Source: Desulfurococcales archaeon (lineage in GTDB: Archaea > Thermoproteota > Thermoprotei_A > Sulfolobales > Fervidicoccaceae). From it: 6,185 nt of DNA. Shown piece after piece: positions 1 through 5,591 of this stretch (positions within the stretch are counted from its first letter, which is position 1; each line of letters starts with the position of its first letter). The stretch lies in the NCBI GenBank assembly GCA_027048265.1, contig JALTXS010000019.1, forward strand, positions 1 to 6,185. Reading direction: 5' to 3'. Below the pieces are notes generated by a model that ran no database searches, was not told the DNA's origin, and worked only from the letters and a program-made list of their open reading frames with translations. The position numbers and the translations under genes are program-made.

Positions 1-276
1 AAGGAGATAGCCAAGCTCGTGATGAAGCTCAGCCGGAAGGGCCTGATAAAGAAGGAGACCGTCACGATAGATGGTCGTAGGGTAACCAAGCTCTACGGTG
101 TCCCCCGCAAGATAAGGCTAGATGTAAAGCTGGATACCCTTGTAGAAATACCCTGCTTCACATGCAAGTACTACAGCGACTGCGGACCCGGGGGACGGTG
201 GTCTCCGAGAGACTGCATAATTCTGAACGAGTGGCTCGAGAGGAAGGTTCAGGAAAGAGCCTCCAGGAGCTCCTGA
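1..276 (+). CDS. Transcription factor TFE subunit beta, 3' part (archaeal TFIIE-beta / RPC34-RPC39 homologue)
   Basis: The reading frame is open from the first base, so the gene is cut by the window edge and its start is not visible; the internal GTG at 19 is not taken as the start. The 91 visible residues begin in a winged-helix domain: a recognition-helix-like stretch, then a wing (about residues 20-37, IDGRRVTKLYGVPRK). Four cysteines follow at visible residues 52, 55, 61 and 72, spaced CX2CX5CX10C, in CFTCKYYSDC and then SPRDC. Known of the family: archaeal TFE-beta and the RNA polymerase III subunit RPC39 end in such a cubane iron-sulfur domain after winged helices, and TFE alpha/beta helps open promoter DNA in the RNA polymerase initiation complex. 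Inference: this is the TFE-beta gene. Its last 28 bp overlap the end of trm1 on the other strand. A different winged-helix Fe-S regulator is possible but less likely, given the spacing and the short C-terminal helix after the last Cys. Confidence 0.85.
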   Translation, partial: KEIAKLVMKLSRKGLIKKETVTIDGRRVTKLYGVPRKIRLDVKLDTLVEIPCFTCKYYSDCGPGGRWSPRDCIILNEWLERKVQERASRSS

Positions 277-1460
277 AGCGACGCGTCCGTCCTTATCCCC
301 CGTGTGTCGAAGTGAGTTCTGCTCGCACGGTAGCCCATCGACCTCAGTCGCTCGACCACTGCTTGGGGGGGCTCCATCTCCCCCTTACCAGCAATCGCGT
401 GGACCAGGTCCATCCTATAATAGTATGGCGTGGACACTCTCGCCTCCTCCGCCATTAACTCCAGCTTCTTCACAGCCTTGCCCGAGAAAGGCACGCCGCC
501 CTCCCTCTTTGCTGCCTCCAATACCCTCTCCACGTGGCCAACGTCCCAGAGGGGGCCCAGCCACAGGGGGCCAATGGACCTCCAGCACTCCCCCTCCCCC
601 CCGGCCTTCCGTGGGGACCGGGTAAGCTCCTCAAGGGGAAGGTGCCCACGTGGCATGCCCTTCTCGTCCACGCACAGGAGCCCCATCTGTCCCGCCGTAG
701 AGGTTGCCGCTCCCTTCGAGTGCTCCACCTCCAGCACCAGCTTGAGGTAGTGCCTCTCATAGAGGGTTAGGAGGGGTTTCACGGAGCGGTCGAAGGGGGT
801 GAGCAGCCGGGCGACTCCCGCTACTAGGACGCGGGCGGCCATCTCCTTGGAGAAGGTCGTTTTCCCCACCACTGCTCCATACCTCCGGAGGGCGACGGAG
901 GGATACTTTCCCTCAAGGGGGCCCAGGTCTGTGGCGGTCATTATCAGGAGCCCCCTCTTCGCCAGCAGCCGGGAGGCAGCCTGAACGTAGTATACGGGGG
1001 ACCCATAGGGGTCCAGGTCAACCGCATCCATGGGGATGCCCTCGTAGTCTAGCCTATACATGAACGAGTTAGCGTCGTTTCTCTCAACTATAAGCTCGCT
1101 CCCCACCCCGTTGAGGAGCTTGTTGGCCCTGCAAACCGAGACAGCGAGGGGGTCAATGTCAGCCGCGTACGCACTAGATACCCCTGCCTCCAATAGAACC
1201 CTAAGCGCCCGGGGGCAGGCCCCCGCCAGGGGGTCGGCGAAAGCCCTTACCCGCCATCCCCTGTATGCAAGTATGCTGGCCACAGTGAGGCTACGGTTGT
1301 CCCTCATGACCGGATTGTAGAAGACGGGGGCCCACGCGGGCTCGGGCTGGCCGTCGGGGCGCATATATAGTCTGGGGTCAGGCACCAACAGCCTCACCCT
1401 GCCCTCATTTACCTCGGTGAATCCTCGCTCCTTCCAGTAAACCGCGTCTTCTCCCCCCAT
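249..1460 (-). CDS. trm1: tRNA (guanine(26)-N2)-dimethyltransferase Trm1
   Basis: A 403-residue protein, close to the usual archaeal Trm1 length. It transfers two methyl groups from S-adenosylmethionine to N2 of G26 in tRNA, in the cytoplasm. Visible signatures: FYNPVMRDNRSLTV (residues 47-60), the SAM-binding loop ADPLAGACPRALR (75-87), the acidic DIDPLAV (101-107), the catalytic DLDPYGSP motif (148-155), the C-terminal GPLWLGPLWD (297-306) and SRTHFDTRGIRTDA (380-393). The ATG at 1460 is the only possible start, because an in-frame TAA lies seven codons upstream with no other start codon between. Oddity: the segment just before GPLWLGPLWD, where many homologues carry two CxxC pairs of a zinc finger, has only two isolated Cys residues. 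It is the last gene of the minus-strand run, 54 nt after the THEP1 stop, and it converges on TFE-beta with a 28-bp overlap. Confidence 0.97.
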   Translation of the reverse strand: MGGEDAVYWKERGFTEVNEGRVRLLVPDPRLYMRPDGQPEPAWAPVFYNPVMRDNRSLTVASILAYRGWRVRAFADPLAGACPRALRVLLEAGVSSAYAADIDPLAVSVCRANKLLNGVGSELIVERNDANSFMYRLDYEGIPMDAVDLDPYGSPVYYVQAASRLLAKRGLLIMTATDLGPLEGKYPSVALRRYGAVVGKTTFSKEMAARVLVAGVARLLTPFDRSVKPLLTLYERHYLKLVLEVEHSKGAATSTAGQMGLLCVDEKGMPRGHLPLEELTRSPRKAGGEGECWRSIGPLWLGPLWDVGHVERVLEAAKREGGVPFSGKAVKKLELMAEEARVSTPYYYRMDLVHAIAGKGEMEPPQAVVERLRSMGYRASRTHFDTRGIRTDASLQELLEALS

Positions 1461-1491
1461 GCTCGCACCCGCCCCCTGTTAATCTGCACCA

Positions 1492-1526
1492 GCCCAGCCG
1501 GGGGAGGCCCACGCTCAGGGCTGGGC
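1492..1526 (-). other. Inverted repeat spanning the THEP1 stop codon
   Basis: GCCCAGCC (1492-1499) and GGCTGGGC (1519-1526) are a perfect 8-bp inverted repeat with a 19-nt loop that contains the THEP1 TGA (1515-1517). No T-run follows on the minus strand, so it is not a typical archaeal terminator. It could shape the THEP1-trm1 junction of the mRNA or be chance in GC-rich DNA. Confidence 0.35.
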
Positions 1527-2066
1527 ACATTCTTTAAGCCAGTCCAAAGCCCGCCTGTATGCCTCCTCCCAGGTCACGTGACCCAGGCGCAGTACCATCG
1601 CGGTGAAGTCAACCAGCCTGGCAAGCTGGGGGTCATAGGAGTAGAGCTTCCTGTGGACCACGCCTGCTACTCGGGGGGAGGGTGTTCGGAGGACCTCGTA
1701 GAAGTACTCCTTCCCCCCGGGCACGTAGAGTTCCATGGGGCCTATCTCGTCTAGGACTAGCAGTGTACCAGGGTTGGGACTGCGGGGAAGGAGCTTGGAG
1801 AAGACCTCGGAGGCACCCGGGTTGAGGTAGTAGCCGGCGAACCTGAGGTTCTCGTCACCGAGGGGCTTCCTACGGGCGAGGGGAACCCGGGGGCCCCGTA
1901 TGACCTGTATGTCGAATCCTATCCTCCTGCCCCCCTGGGTGACCTCGGGGGTGAAGAAGCCCTCCACCCTTAGCCCCTGCTTCTCCGCCTCGTGTAGGAG
2001 CCTCTCCATAAGCGTGCTCTTGCCCGTCCTGGGGGGGCCTGTTACGAAGAATCTCTTGCAGTCCAA
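1515..2066 (-). CDS. THEP1-family nucleoside-triphosphatase
   Basis: A 183-residue P-loop NTPase. Walker A is GPPRTGKST (residues 10-18). The family segment GFFTPEV..GGRRIGFDI lies at 36-52. Walker B is LLVLDEIGPMEL (102-113), with D106 and E107 as likely metal-binding and catalytic residues. A conserved-looking HRK lies at 138-140. Known of the family: THEP1 proteins (COG1618) hydrolyse ATP, GTP and other NTPs slowly in vitro; their cellular role is not settled. The start is TTG at 2066: an in-frame TAG lies six codons upstream and no ATG, GTG or other TTG falls between them, and the Walker A begins ten residues in. A GGAG at 2079-2082 sits 12 nt before the TTG, a rather long spacing, so translation may be weak or coupled to the upstream gene, whose stop is 18 nt away. 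The stop codon lies inside an inverted repeat (1492-1526). Confidence 0.93.
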   Translation of the reverse strand: MDCKRFFVTGPPRTGKSTLMERLLHEAEKQGLRVEGFFTPEVTQGGRRIGFDIQVIRGPRVPLARRKPLGDENLRFAGYYLNPGASEVFSKLLPRSPNPGTLLVLDEIGPMELYVPGGKEYFYEVLRTPSPRVAGVVHRKLYSYDPQLARLVDFTAMVLRLGHVTWEEAYRRALDWLKECAQP

Positions 2067-2084
2067 AGGGCGTTCTCTCTCCTA

Positions 2085-3071
2085 TCAGTGGTCCTCCAGG
2101 GTCTTCCTCAGGCCCTTCTCGACCTCGTCCCCCCGGTAGACCACAATGTCCTCGTCCTCGGGGGAGACATTCTTCCCAGCGTGCTCCACAACCACTATCC
2201 TCCTGACCTCCCTGAAGTGCCTTAGCTTCTCCAGCTGACTGAGCTTCTCCTCTATACTAGCCTTGGAACGGGTGTGCTCCACGCTCACCAGCACATGGGC
2301 GTCCTCACCCTTGCCCAGCACGTCCACGAAGGTCTTCTTGGCATGATAGACGCTGAGGCCAAGGGTGCTTAGGACCTTCATTATCCTATCCTCGAGCCTG
2401 TTATCGGGCCTAGGGGTCCTCGTCTCGTGGGAGCCCACCTCCTCCTCGAAGAGGTCATAGGGCTTGGTTATGTCATCGCCGAAGAGCTCTAGAAGCCTCT
2501 CCGCCACCTCCACGCTCACGTCGAAGCTCCCCCTCTCGTACTCGTAGACCGCCTTCCGCGAGACCCCCAGGACCTCGCTTATCTCGCCCAGACTCAGGTT
2601 TTTTTCAAGCCTCCTCAGCCTGAGCTTCTCCCCGTCTATCCTGACGTAGAAGTCCCCCCTCTTCCCCACTATGAAGAGGCTGGGGTCCCCGCCCAGGAGC
2701 CCCTCGAGGGTGTTGGAGTTCACCGCGGGGATGGTGTTCTTCTCATAGACTACGTCATCGTGCATGTCTATCCTTCGGTCATACTCGCTCACTATGACCG
2801 GCTTGGATCCCAGGGTCTTGCTGAAGCTCAGCATGTCGCTTATCTCCTGGTTGGAGAGAGCGCTGAGGTCTAGGGTGACCTTGACGTGTATCCTCTTCTC
2901 AGCGTCCTCGGGGCTCCATGCTATTATGTCTATGCTACGCTCGAAGACATCCTGGGGTGTCTCGACACGAACCTGCCTGTAACCCAGCCGCGCCAGGGTC
3001 TTCTCCGTACGGCTGGCCAGCTCCTCCACAAGGTCCACGTACCTCCTCCCAGCCTTCCTCTCCCTATGCAT
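2085..3071 (-). CDS. COG1395-type predicted regulator: HTH (Cro/C1 class) between two nuclease-like domains
   Basis: A 328-residue protein with a central Cro/C1-type helix-turn-helix at about 149-195 (LRRLEKNLSLGEISEVLGV then SRKAVYEYERG), the classic pattern of archaeal 'putative HTH-type transcriptional regulatory protein' COG1395. The N-terminal part (about 12-118) has a predicted alpha/beta pattern with IDIIAW (47-52) and HVKV (62-65), like a PD-(D/E)XK nuclease fold. The conserved FYVRIDGEKL linker (141-150) leads into the HTH. The C-terminal part (about 225-328) repeats the same order: helix, TFVDVL, LVSVEH, helices, then RIVVVEH and DIVVYRGDE. Neither copy keeps a full (D/E)XK set, so I infer a DNA- or RNA-binding scaffold rather than a nuclease. 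ATG at 3071 is fixed by an in-frame TGA two codons upstream, which is the stop of the preceding gene. Target genes are unknown; autoregulation of this operon is a guess. Confidence 0.88.
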   Translation of the reverse strand: MHRERKAGRRYVDLVEELASRTEKTLARLGYRQVRVETPQDVFERSIDIIAWSPEDAEKRIHVKVTLDLSALSNQEISDMLSFSKTLGSKPVIVSEYDRRIDMHDDVVYEKNTIPAVNSNTLEGLLGGDPSLFIVGKRGDFYVRIDGEKLRLRRLEKNLSLGEISEVLGVSRKAVYEYERGSFDVSVEVAERLLELFGDDITKPYDLFEEEVGSHETRTPRPDNRLEDRIMKVLSTLGLSVYHAKKTFVDVLGKGEDAHVLVSVEHTRSKASIEEKLSQLEKLRHFREVRRIVVVEHAGKNVSPEDEDIVVYRGDEVEKGLRKTLEDH

Positions 3072-3074
3072 TAC

Positions 3075-3521
3075 TCACACCCCCCTCCTCTCCAAGCTTA
3101 GGTGTATTAGGCTCCTGAGGGTCCTCAGCAGTCTCGAGAATTCCTCTTCACCCACCTCCTCGGGCGGCCTCCACGCGATTTCCCCTGTCAGGAGATAGTG
3201 TATTACGCGTCTCTGCCACTCTCCTCCAACTATCCTCAGCTTGGGAGGGTTCGTCTCGGTTAGCTTAAAGTGCAGGGGGAGCCTTGTCTTCCCATATAAA
3301 TATCTCGGCACCAGCTCCTTTAATCTTTTTATATCAGCATAGTAGAGGACAAGATACTCCCCGCTGGACAGCCTAATCCTGACATTACCCTCCCCCGCCT
3401 CGCTTAGTAGAAGAGTCTCAACGGGCTCGCTGTAAAGGTGCGGGGCCTCCCTCTGGAAGAAAAGTTCGAAAAACCTGGACGACCCAGGCCTATCCCTATC
3501 CTGAGGTATCCTGTCAACCAT
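3075..3521 (-). CDS. DUF61 (UPF0216)-like archaeal conserved protein
   Basis: 148 residues, no signal peptide or membrane segment. The middle resembles the archaeal UPF0216/DUF61 family: an acidic/basic helix YYADIKRLKELVPRYL (60-75) that ends in the family's 'LP'-like turn, then a strand TRLPLHFKL (79-87), a glycine turn with IVGGEWQRRVIHYLLTGEI (97-115), and a last helix rich in Arg and Leu (129-146). The usual conserved start and the PTTTQ-type end of that family are not clear here, so the match is moderate. Its function is unknown; the family is restricted to archaea as far as I recall. The first ~25 residues are basic and probably unstructured. The gene starts 31 nt after flpA, and its TGA lies 3 nt before, and in the same frame as, the ATG of the COG1395 gene. 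A TATA-like GATAAAAGG is only ~12 nt before the ATG, so the true start is less certain than for its neighbours. Confidence 0.6.
   Translation of the reverse strand: MVDRIPQDRDRPGSSRFFELFFQREAPHLYSEPVETLLLSEAGEGNVRIRLSSGEYLVLYYADIKRLKELVPRYLYGKTRLPLHFKLTETNPPKLRIVGGEWQRRVIHYLLTGEIAWRPPEEVGEEEFSRLLRTLRSLIHLSLERRGV
3078..3090 (-). promoter_or_regulatory. G-rich ribosome binding site of the COG1395 gene
   Basis: The minus strand reads GAGGAGGGGGGTG, ending just before the TGA of the DUF61-like gene and 6 nt before the ATG at 3071. It supports independent re-initiation on the COG1395 gene despite the 3-nt spacing. Confidence 0.6.
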
Positions 3522-3552
3522 AGCGTGCCAGACCTTTTATCCCAGCGGGCTC

Positions 3553-4254
3553 TCAGCCCTTGTACATGGCGAGGACCATAGCGTGGTCCTTGTCATAAGG
3601 CTCAAGATGGGTGACGTCGACCAGGCTGAAGCCTCCCTTCTCCAGGGTGTCAATCTCCCTCTTGTAGACCTCGGTAGGCTCCTCGGTTACGTCTATGCTC
3701 CTCGCCTTTATTGCGAAGAATAGGTGGCCACCCTCGCGGAGGAACATCCTCGCGTTATCGACGATAAGAGAGGCCTGCTCGGGCTGGGCCACGTCAGCGT
3801 ATAACACGTCGACCGTCTCTAGGAGGTGGCTATACTCCCAGGGCTTGCGCGCGTCGCCCAAGATGGGCATTATGTGGGGCCTCTGGTTGGCGACTATGAG
3901 AAACTCCCTCATGACCCTCGGGGCGAACTCAAGACCGTAGAGGACGCCCTTCTCCCCTATGATGTCGCTGATGTGGCTGGGGGTCGTGCCCGTGGCCGTT
4001 CCTAGGTAGAGGACCCTGTCCCCCTCCCCGAGGGGAACGGCTTGTATGCCCTTAACAATGGCGGCCGCGAGCTTGCTGCGGTAGGGGTTCCACTCCCTGT
4101 ACTCCACGCCTGCTATCCTGTATAGCCTCTCCCCGTAGACACGGGTGCCGGGCACCAGGTTCTTGGTGGCAAGCTTAGTCGTGCCATCCTCGAACTCTAT
4201 CACGAACACCCTACTGTTGGCGGGGTGGGGGTACACTTTCAGGGGCTCGCTCAT
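3553..4254 (-). CDS. flpA: Fibrillarin-like rRNA/tRNA 2'-O-methyltransferase
   Basis: 233 residues, the normal length of archaeal fibrillarin, without the Gly/Arg-rich N-terminus of eukaryotes. It is the catalytic subunit of the box C/D sRNP and puts methyl groups from SAM on ribose 2'-OH of rRNA and tRNA at sites chosen by guide RNAs. An N-terminal beta domain (1-50) precedes the Rossmann-like methyltransferase. Visible motifs: REWNPYRSKLAAAI (53-66), SAM loop YLGTATGTTPSHISD (83-97), YGLEFAPRVMREF (106-118), GDARKP (133-138), YADVAQPEQ (152-160), FFAIKARSIDVT (179-190) and YDKDHAMV (220-227). The family's K-D-K-H tetrad is present as K61, D154, K183 and H224, so the enzyme should be active. 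It starts 6 nt after the nop5 stop, with a perfect Shine-Dalgarno overlapping that stop, so the two partner proteins are probably made in coupled fashion. Confidence 0.98.
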   Translation of the reverse strand: MSEPLKVYPHPANSRVFVIEFEDGTTKLATKNLVPGTRVYGERLYRIAGVEYREWNPYRSKLAAAIVKGIQAVPLGEGDRVLYLGTATGTTPSHISDIIGEKGVLYGLEFAPRVMREFLIVANQRPHIMPILGDARKPWEYSHLLETVDVLYADVAQPEQASLIVDNARMFLREGGHLFFAIKARSIDVTEEPTEVYKREIDTLEKGGFSLVDVTHLEPYDKDHAMVLAMYKG

Positions 4255-4259
4255 GGCCT

Positions 4260-4269
4260 ATCACCTCCT
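4260..4269 (-). promoter_or_regulatory. Extended Shine-Dalgarno of flpA, overlapping the nop5 stop codon
   Basis: The minus strand reads AGGAGGTGAT, complementary over its whole length to the canonical 3' end of 16S rRNA (ATCACCTCCT), five bases before the flpA ATG. The TGA stop of nop5 (4261-4263) lies inside it, so ribosomes finishing nop5 sit on the initiation site of flpA, a layout that favours coupled, near-equal synthesis of the two partner proteins. Confidence 0.85.
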
Positions 4270-5523
4270 CCTACCCTTGCCCTTCTTCCTCCTCTTACCA
4301 TGCTTGCCCGGCCTGCGGCCGGTGGAAGGAGCCCGCTGCGCTGGAGCCGCCTCCCGGGGCCTTGCGGGGGGCTTTGCGTATAGTTTCTTTATCTCCTCTA
4401 TCCTCCTGCGGAGCTCCTGAACCAGCTTATCGCCTATGTATCTGCCGGTGAACGCGTCAACCTTGGCCGCGATGGCCAGCTTGGAGGCCAGTGCCCGGGC
4501 TATTTTGCCCCTCTGCCACCGGGGGCTCTTGTGGACGTCGGGGTACTGGAATATTATGCCGTGCTTGGGGGGCCTCCCCCCGGTGCGGAGGGCTCTGAAG
4601 AGGGCCTTCTCGGCCCCTAGGACCTGTATGGTGCTGGCAGGCATCTTGGCCAGCTCCTCCAAGCTCCCCGCGAGACTTATAAGACGGGCGCCGAGCAGGC
4701 TGCCCACCAGGGCGGATATGTTGGGCGCCACCTCCCTCATGACGGTGTCTATGTAGTCAGAGAGCCTTTTCCGTAGCTCACTCATCTCCCACGCCATGCG
4801 TGCTATAGTCTGTATAGGCTCTATGTCGAACTCGCTCAGGTCGGCGCCAATGCTCTCCTCAGCCGCCTTGACTATACGGAGGGCCCTCTGCTCGGGTATG
4901 CCGAGCTTCTTAAGGTTCTCCAGGGTGAAGTTCTCCCTGTGGCCGAGCTCCGCCACCAGCCGCACGTACTGCTCATGGTCCCTCACCAGGTCGTCGAGCT
5001 CGGGGAAATGTACGCTGTACCACTCCCGGAGCCTTATAACGAAGAGGTTGTAGGTCTTATCAAGGTCGTCAATGGCCCTAATAGCCTGGGCTGCGAGGAG
5101 GTCCCTCTTCTGCGCCGCCTTCCTCAGCCTCCTCCTCGTGTGCTCCATGGTGAAGTCGTGCATGTACCTGTGGAACTCCTCTACGCTGGGGAACATACCC
5201 TGCTCCACAAGCATCGAGGCCAGACGGGACCGGAACCCCCTGAACACAGGGTGAGCCGACTCCACTCTGACATCGCGGAAGCCCTGCCTGGACAAGAGTC
5301 GGGCCAGCTTCTCGGTCTCAACTACTAGGGGGCTCTCCCTGTCCAGCCTCTCCAAGAGCCTCGCCAGGAACCCCGGTGCACGGTCGGAGTCCTCGTAGTC
5401 GAGAATCTGGGCCACCGCCTCGTCAATGTCCTTGATTCCAAGCTCGTGCTCGCCTGTCCTGCCCTCAGAGTCCAGGACAAAGGCGCCAGCCGCGTGGAGG
5501 GCTAGGAACCTCTCTCCGCTCAT
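4261..5523 (-). CDS. nop5: Box C/D sRNP core protein Nop5 (Nop56/58 homologue)
   Basis: 420 residues. It is the scaffold of the box C/D methylation complex: it binds fibrillarin through its N-terminal domain, dimerises through a coiled coil and contacts L7Ae and guide RNA through its C-terminal Nop domain. Visible: N-terminal alpha/beta domain about 1-125; long charged coiled-coil region about 126-250; Nop domain about 255-375 with VAPNISALVGSLLGARL (265-281), GAEKALFRAL (303-312) and KHGIIFQYPDVHKSPRWQRG (320-339), all near-diagnostic of the family; then a Pro/Ala linker and a very basic Lys/Arg tail (about 384-420), likely disordered and RNA-binding. ATG at 5523 has a strong Shine-Dalgarno (5528-5537) and the N-terminus fits the family. 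It heads the likely operon; a TATA-like element lies ~100 nt upstream, and a GC-rich hairpin sits in the leader. Confidence 0.98.
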   Translation of the reverse strand: MSGERFLALHAAGAFVLDSEGRTGEHELGIKDIDEAVAQILDYEDSDRAPGFLARLLERLDRESPLVVETEKLARLLSRQGFRDVRVESAHPVFRGFRSRLASMLVEQGMFPSVEEFHRYMHDFTMEHTRRRLRKAAQKRDLLAAQAIRAIDDLDKTYNLFVIRLREWYSVHFPELDDLVRDHEQYVRLVAELGHRENFTLENLKKLGIPEQRALRIVKAAEESIGADLSEFDIEPIQTIARMAWEMSELRKRLSDYIDTVMREVAPNISALVGSLLGARLISLAGSLEELAKMPASTIQVLGAEKALFRALRTGGRPPKHGIIFQYPDVHKSPRWQRGKIARALASKLAIAAKVDAFTGRYIGDKLVQELRRRIEEIKKLYAKPPARPREAAPAQRAPSTGRRPGKHGKRRKKGKGRRR

Positions 5524-5527
5524 GGTA

Positions 5528-5537
5528 ATCCTCCTCC
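5528..5537 (-). promoter_or_regulatory. Shine-Dalgarno of nop5
   Basis: The minus strand reads GGAGGAGGAT four bases before the ATG at 5523. This supports that ATG as the start and shows that nop5 is translated from a leadered mRNA. Confidence 0.75.
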
Positions 5538-5548
5538 AACCCGTGGGT

Positions 5549-5591
5549 CCCGGGCCAGGTAGTCTTCACAGGCCACGCCTCGGGGCCCGGG
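5549..5591 (-). promoter_or_regulatory. GC-rich hairpin in the nop5 leader
   Basis: CCCGGGCC at 5549-5556 and GGCCCGGG at 5584-5591 form a perfect 8-bp inverted repeat. Inside it AGG (5557-5559) can pair with CCT (5578-5580) across a 3-nt bulge. On the nop5 mRNA the hairpin would end about 25 nt before the start codon and just before the Shine-Dalgarno. I looked for a kink-turn (tandem G-A pairs beside the bulge), which would suggest L7Ae binding, and did not find one. At hyperthermophile temperatures only such GC-rich stems would stay folded, so a role in leader folding is possible; palindromic GC words also arise by chance in this GC-rich DNA. Confidence 0.4.

Noticed and set aside
19..276. 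A complete 85-residue small protein starting at the GTG at 19
   Set aside because: The frame is open to the window edge and the residues before the GTG continue a winged-helix domain, so this is the end of a larger gene.
302..1320. Several plus-strand open frames of 60-107 codons opposite trm1
   Set aside because: They are mirror frames of a GC-rich, strongly conserved gene; the products are Pro/Ser/Arg-rich with no motif.
4145..5328. Plus-strand open frames of up to 129 codons opposite nop5 and flpA
   Set aside because: Antisense to two unmistakable genes with complete family motifs; stop-poor opposite strands are expected at this G+C.
249..5523. Signs of horizontal transfer, mobile elements or a defence system
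   Set aside because: Codon use and base composition look even across all genes, there are no transposase or integrase motifs, no terminal repeats and no repeat-spacer array.
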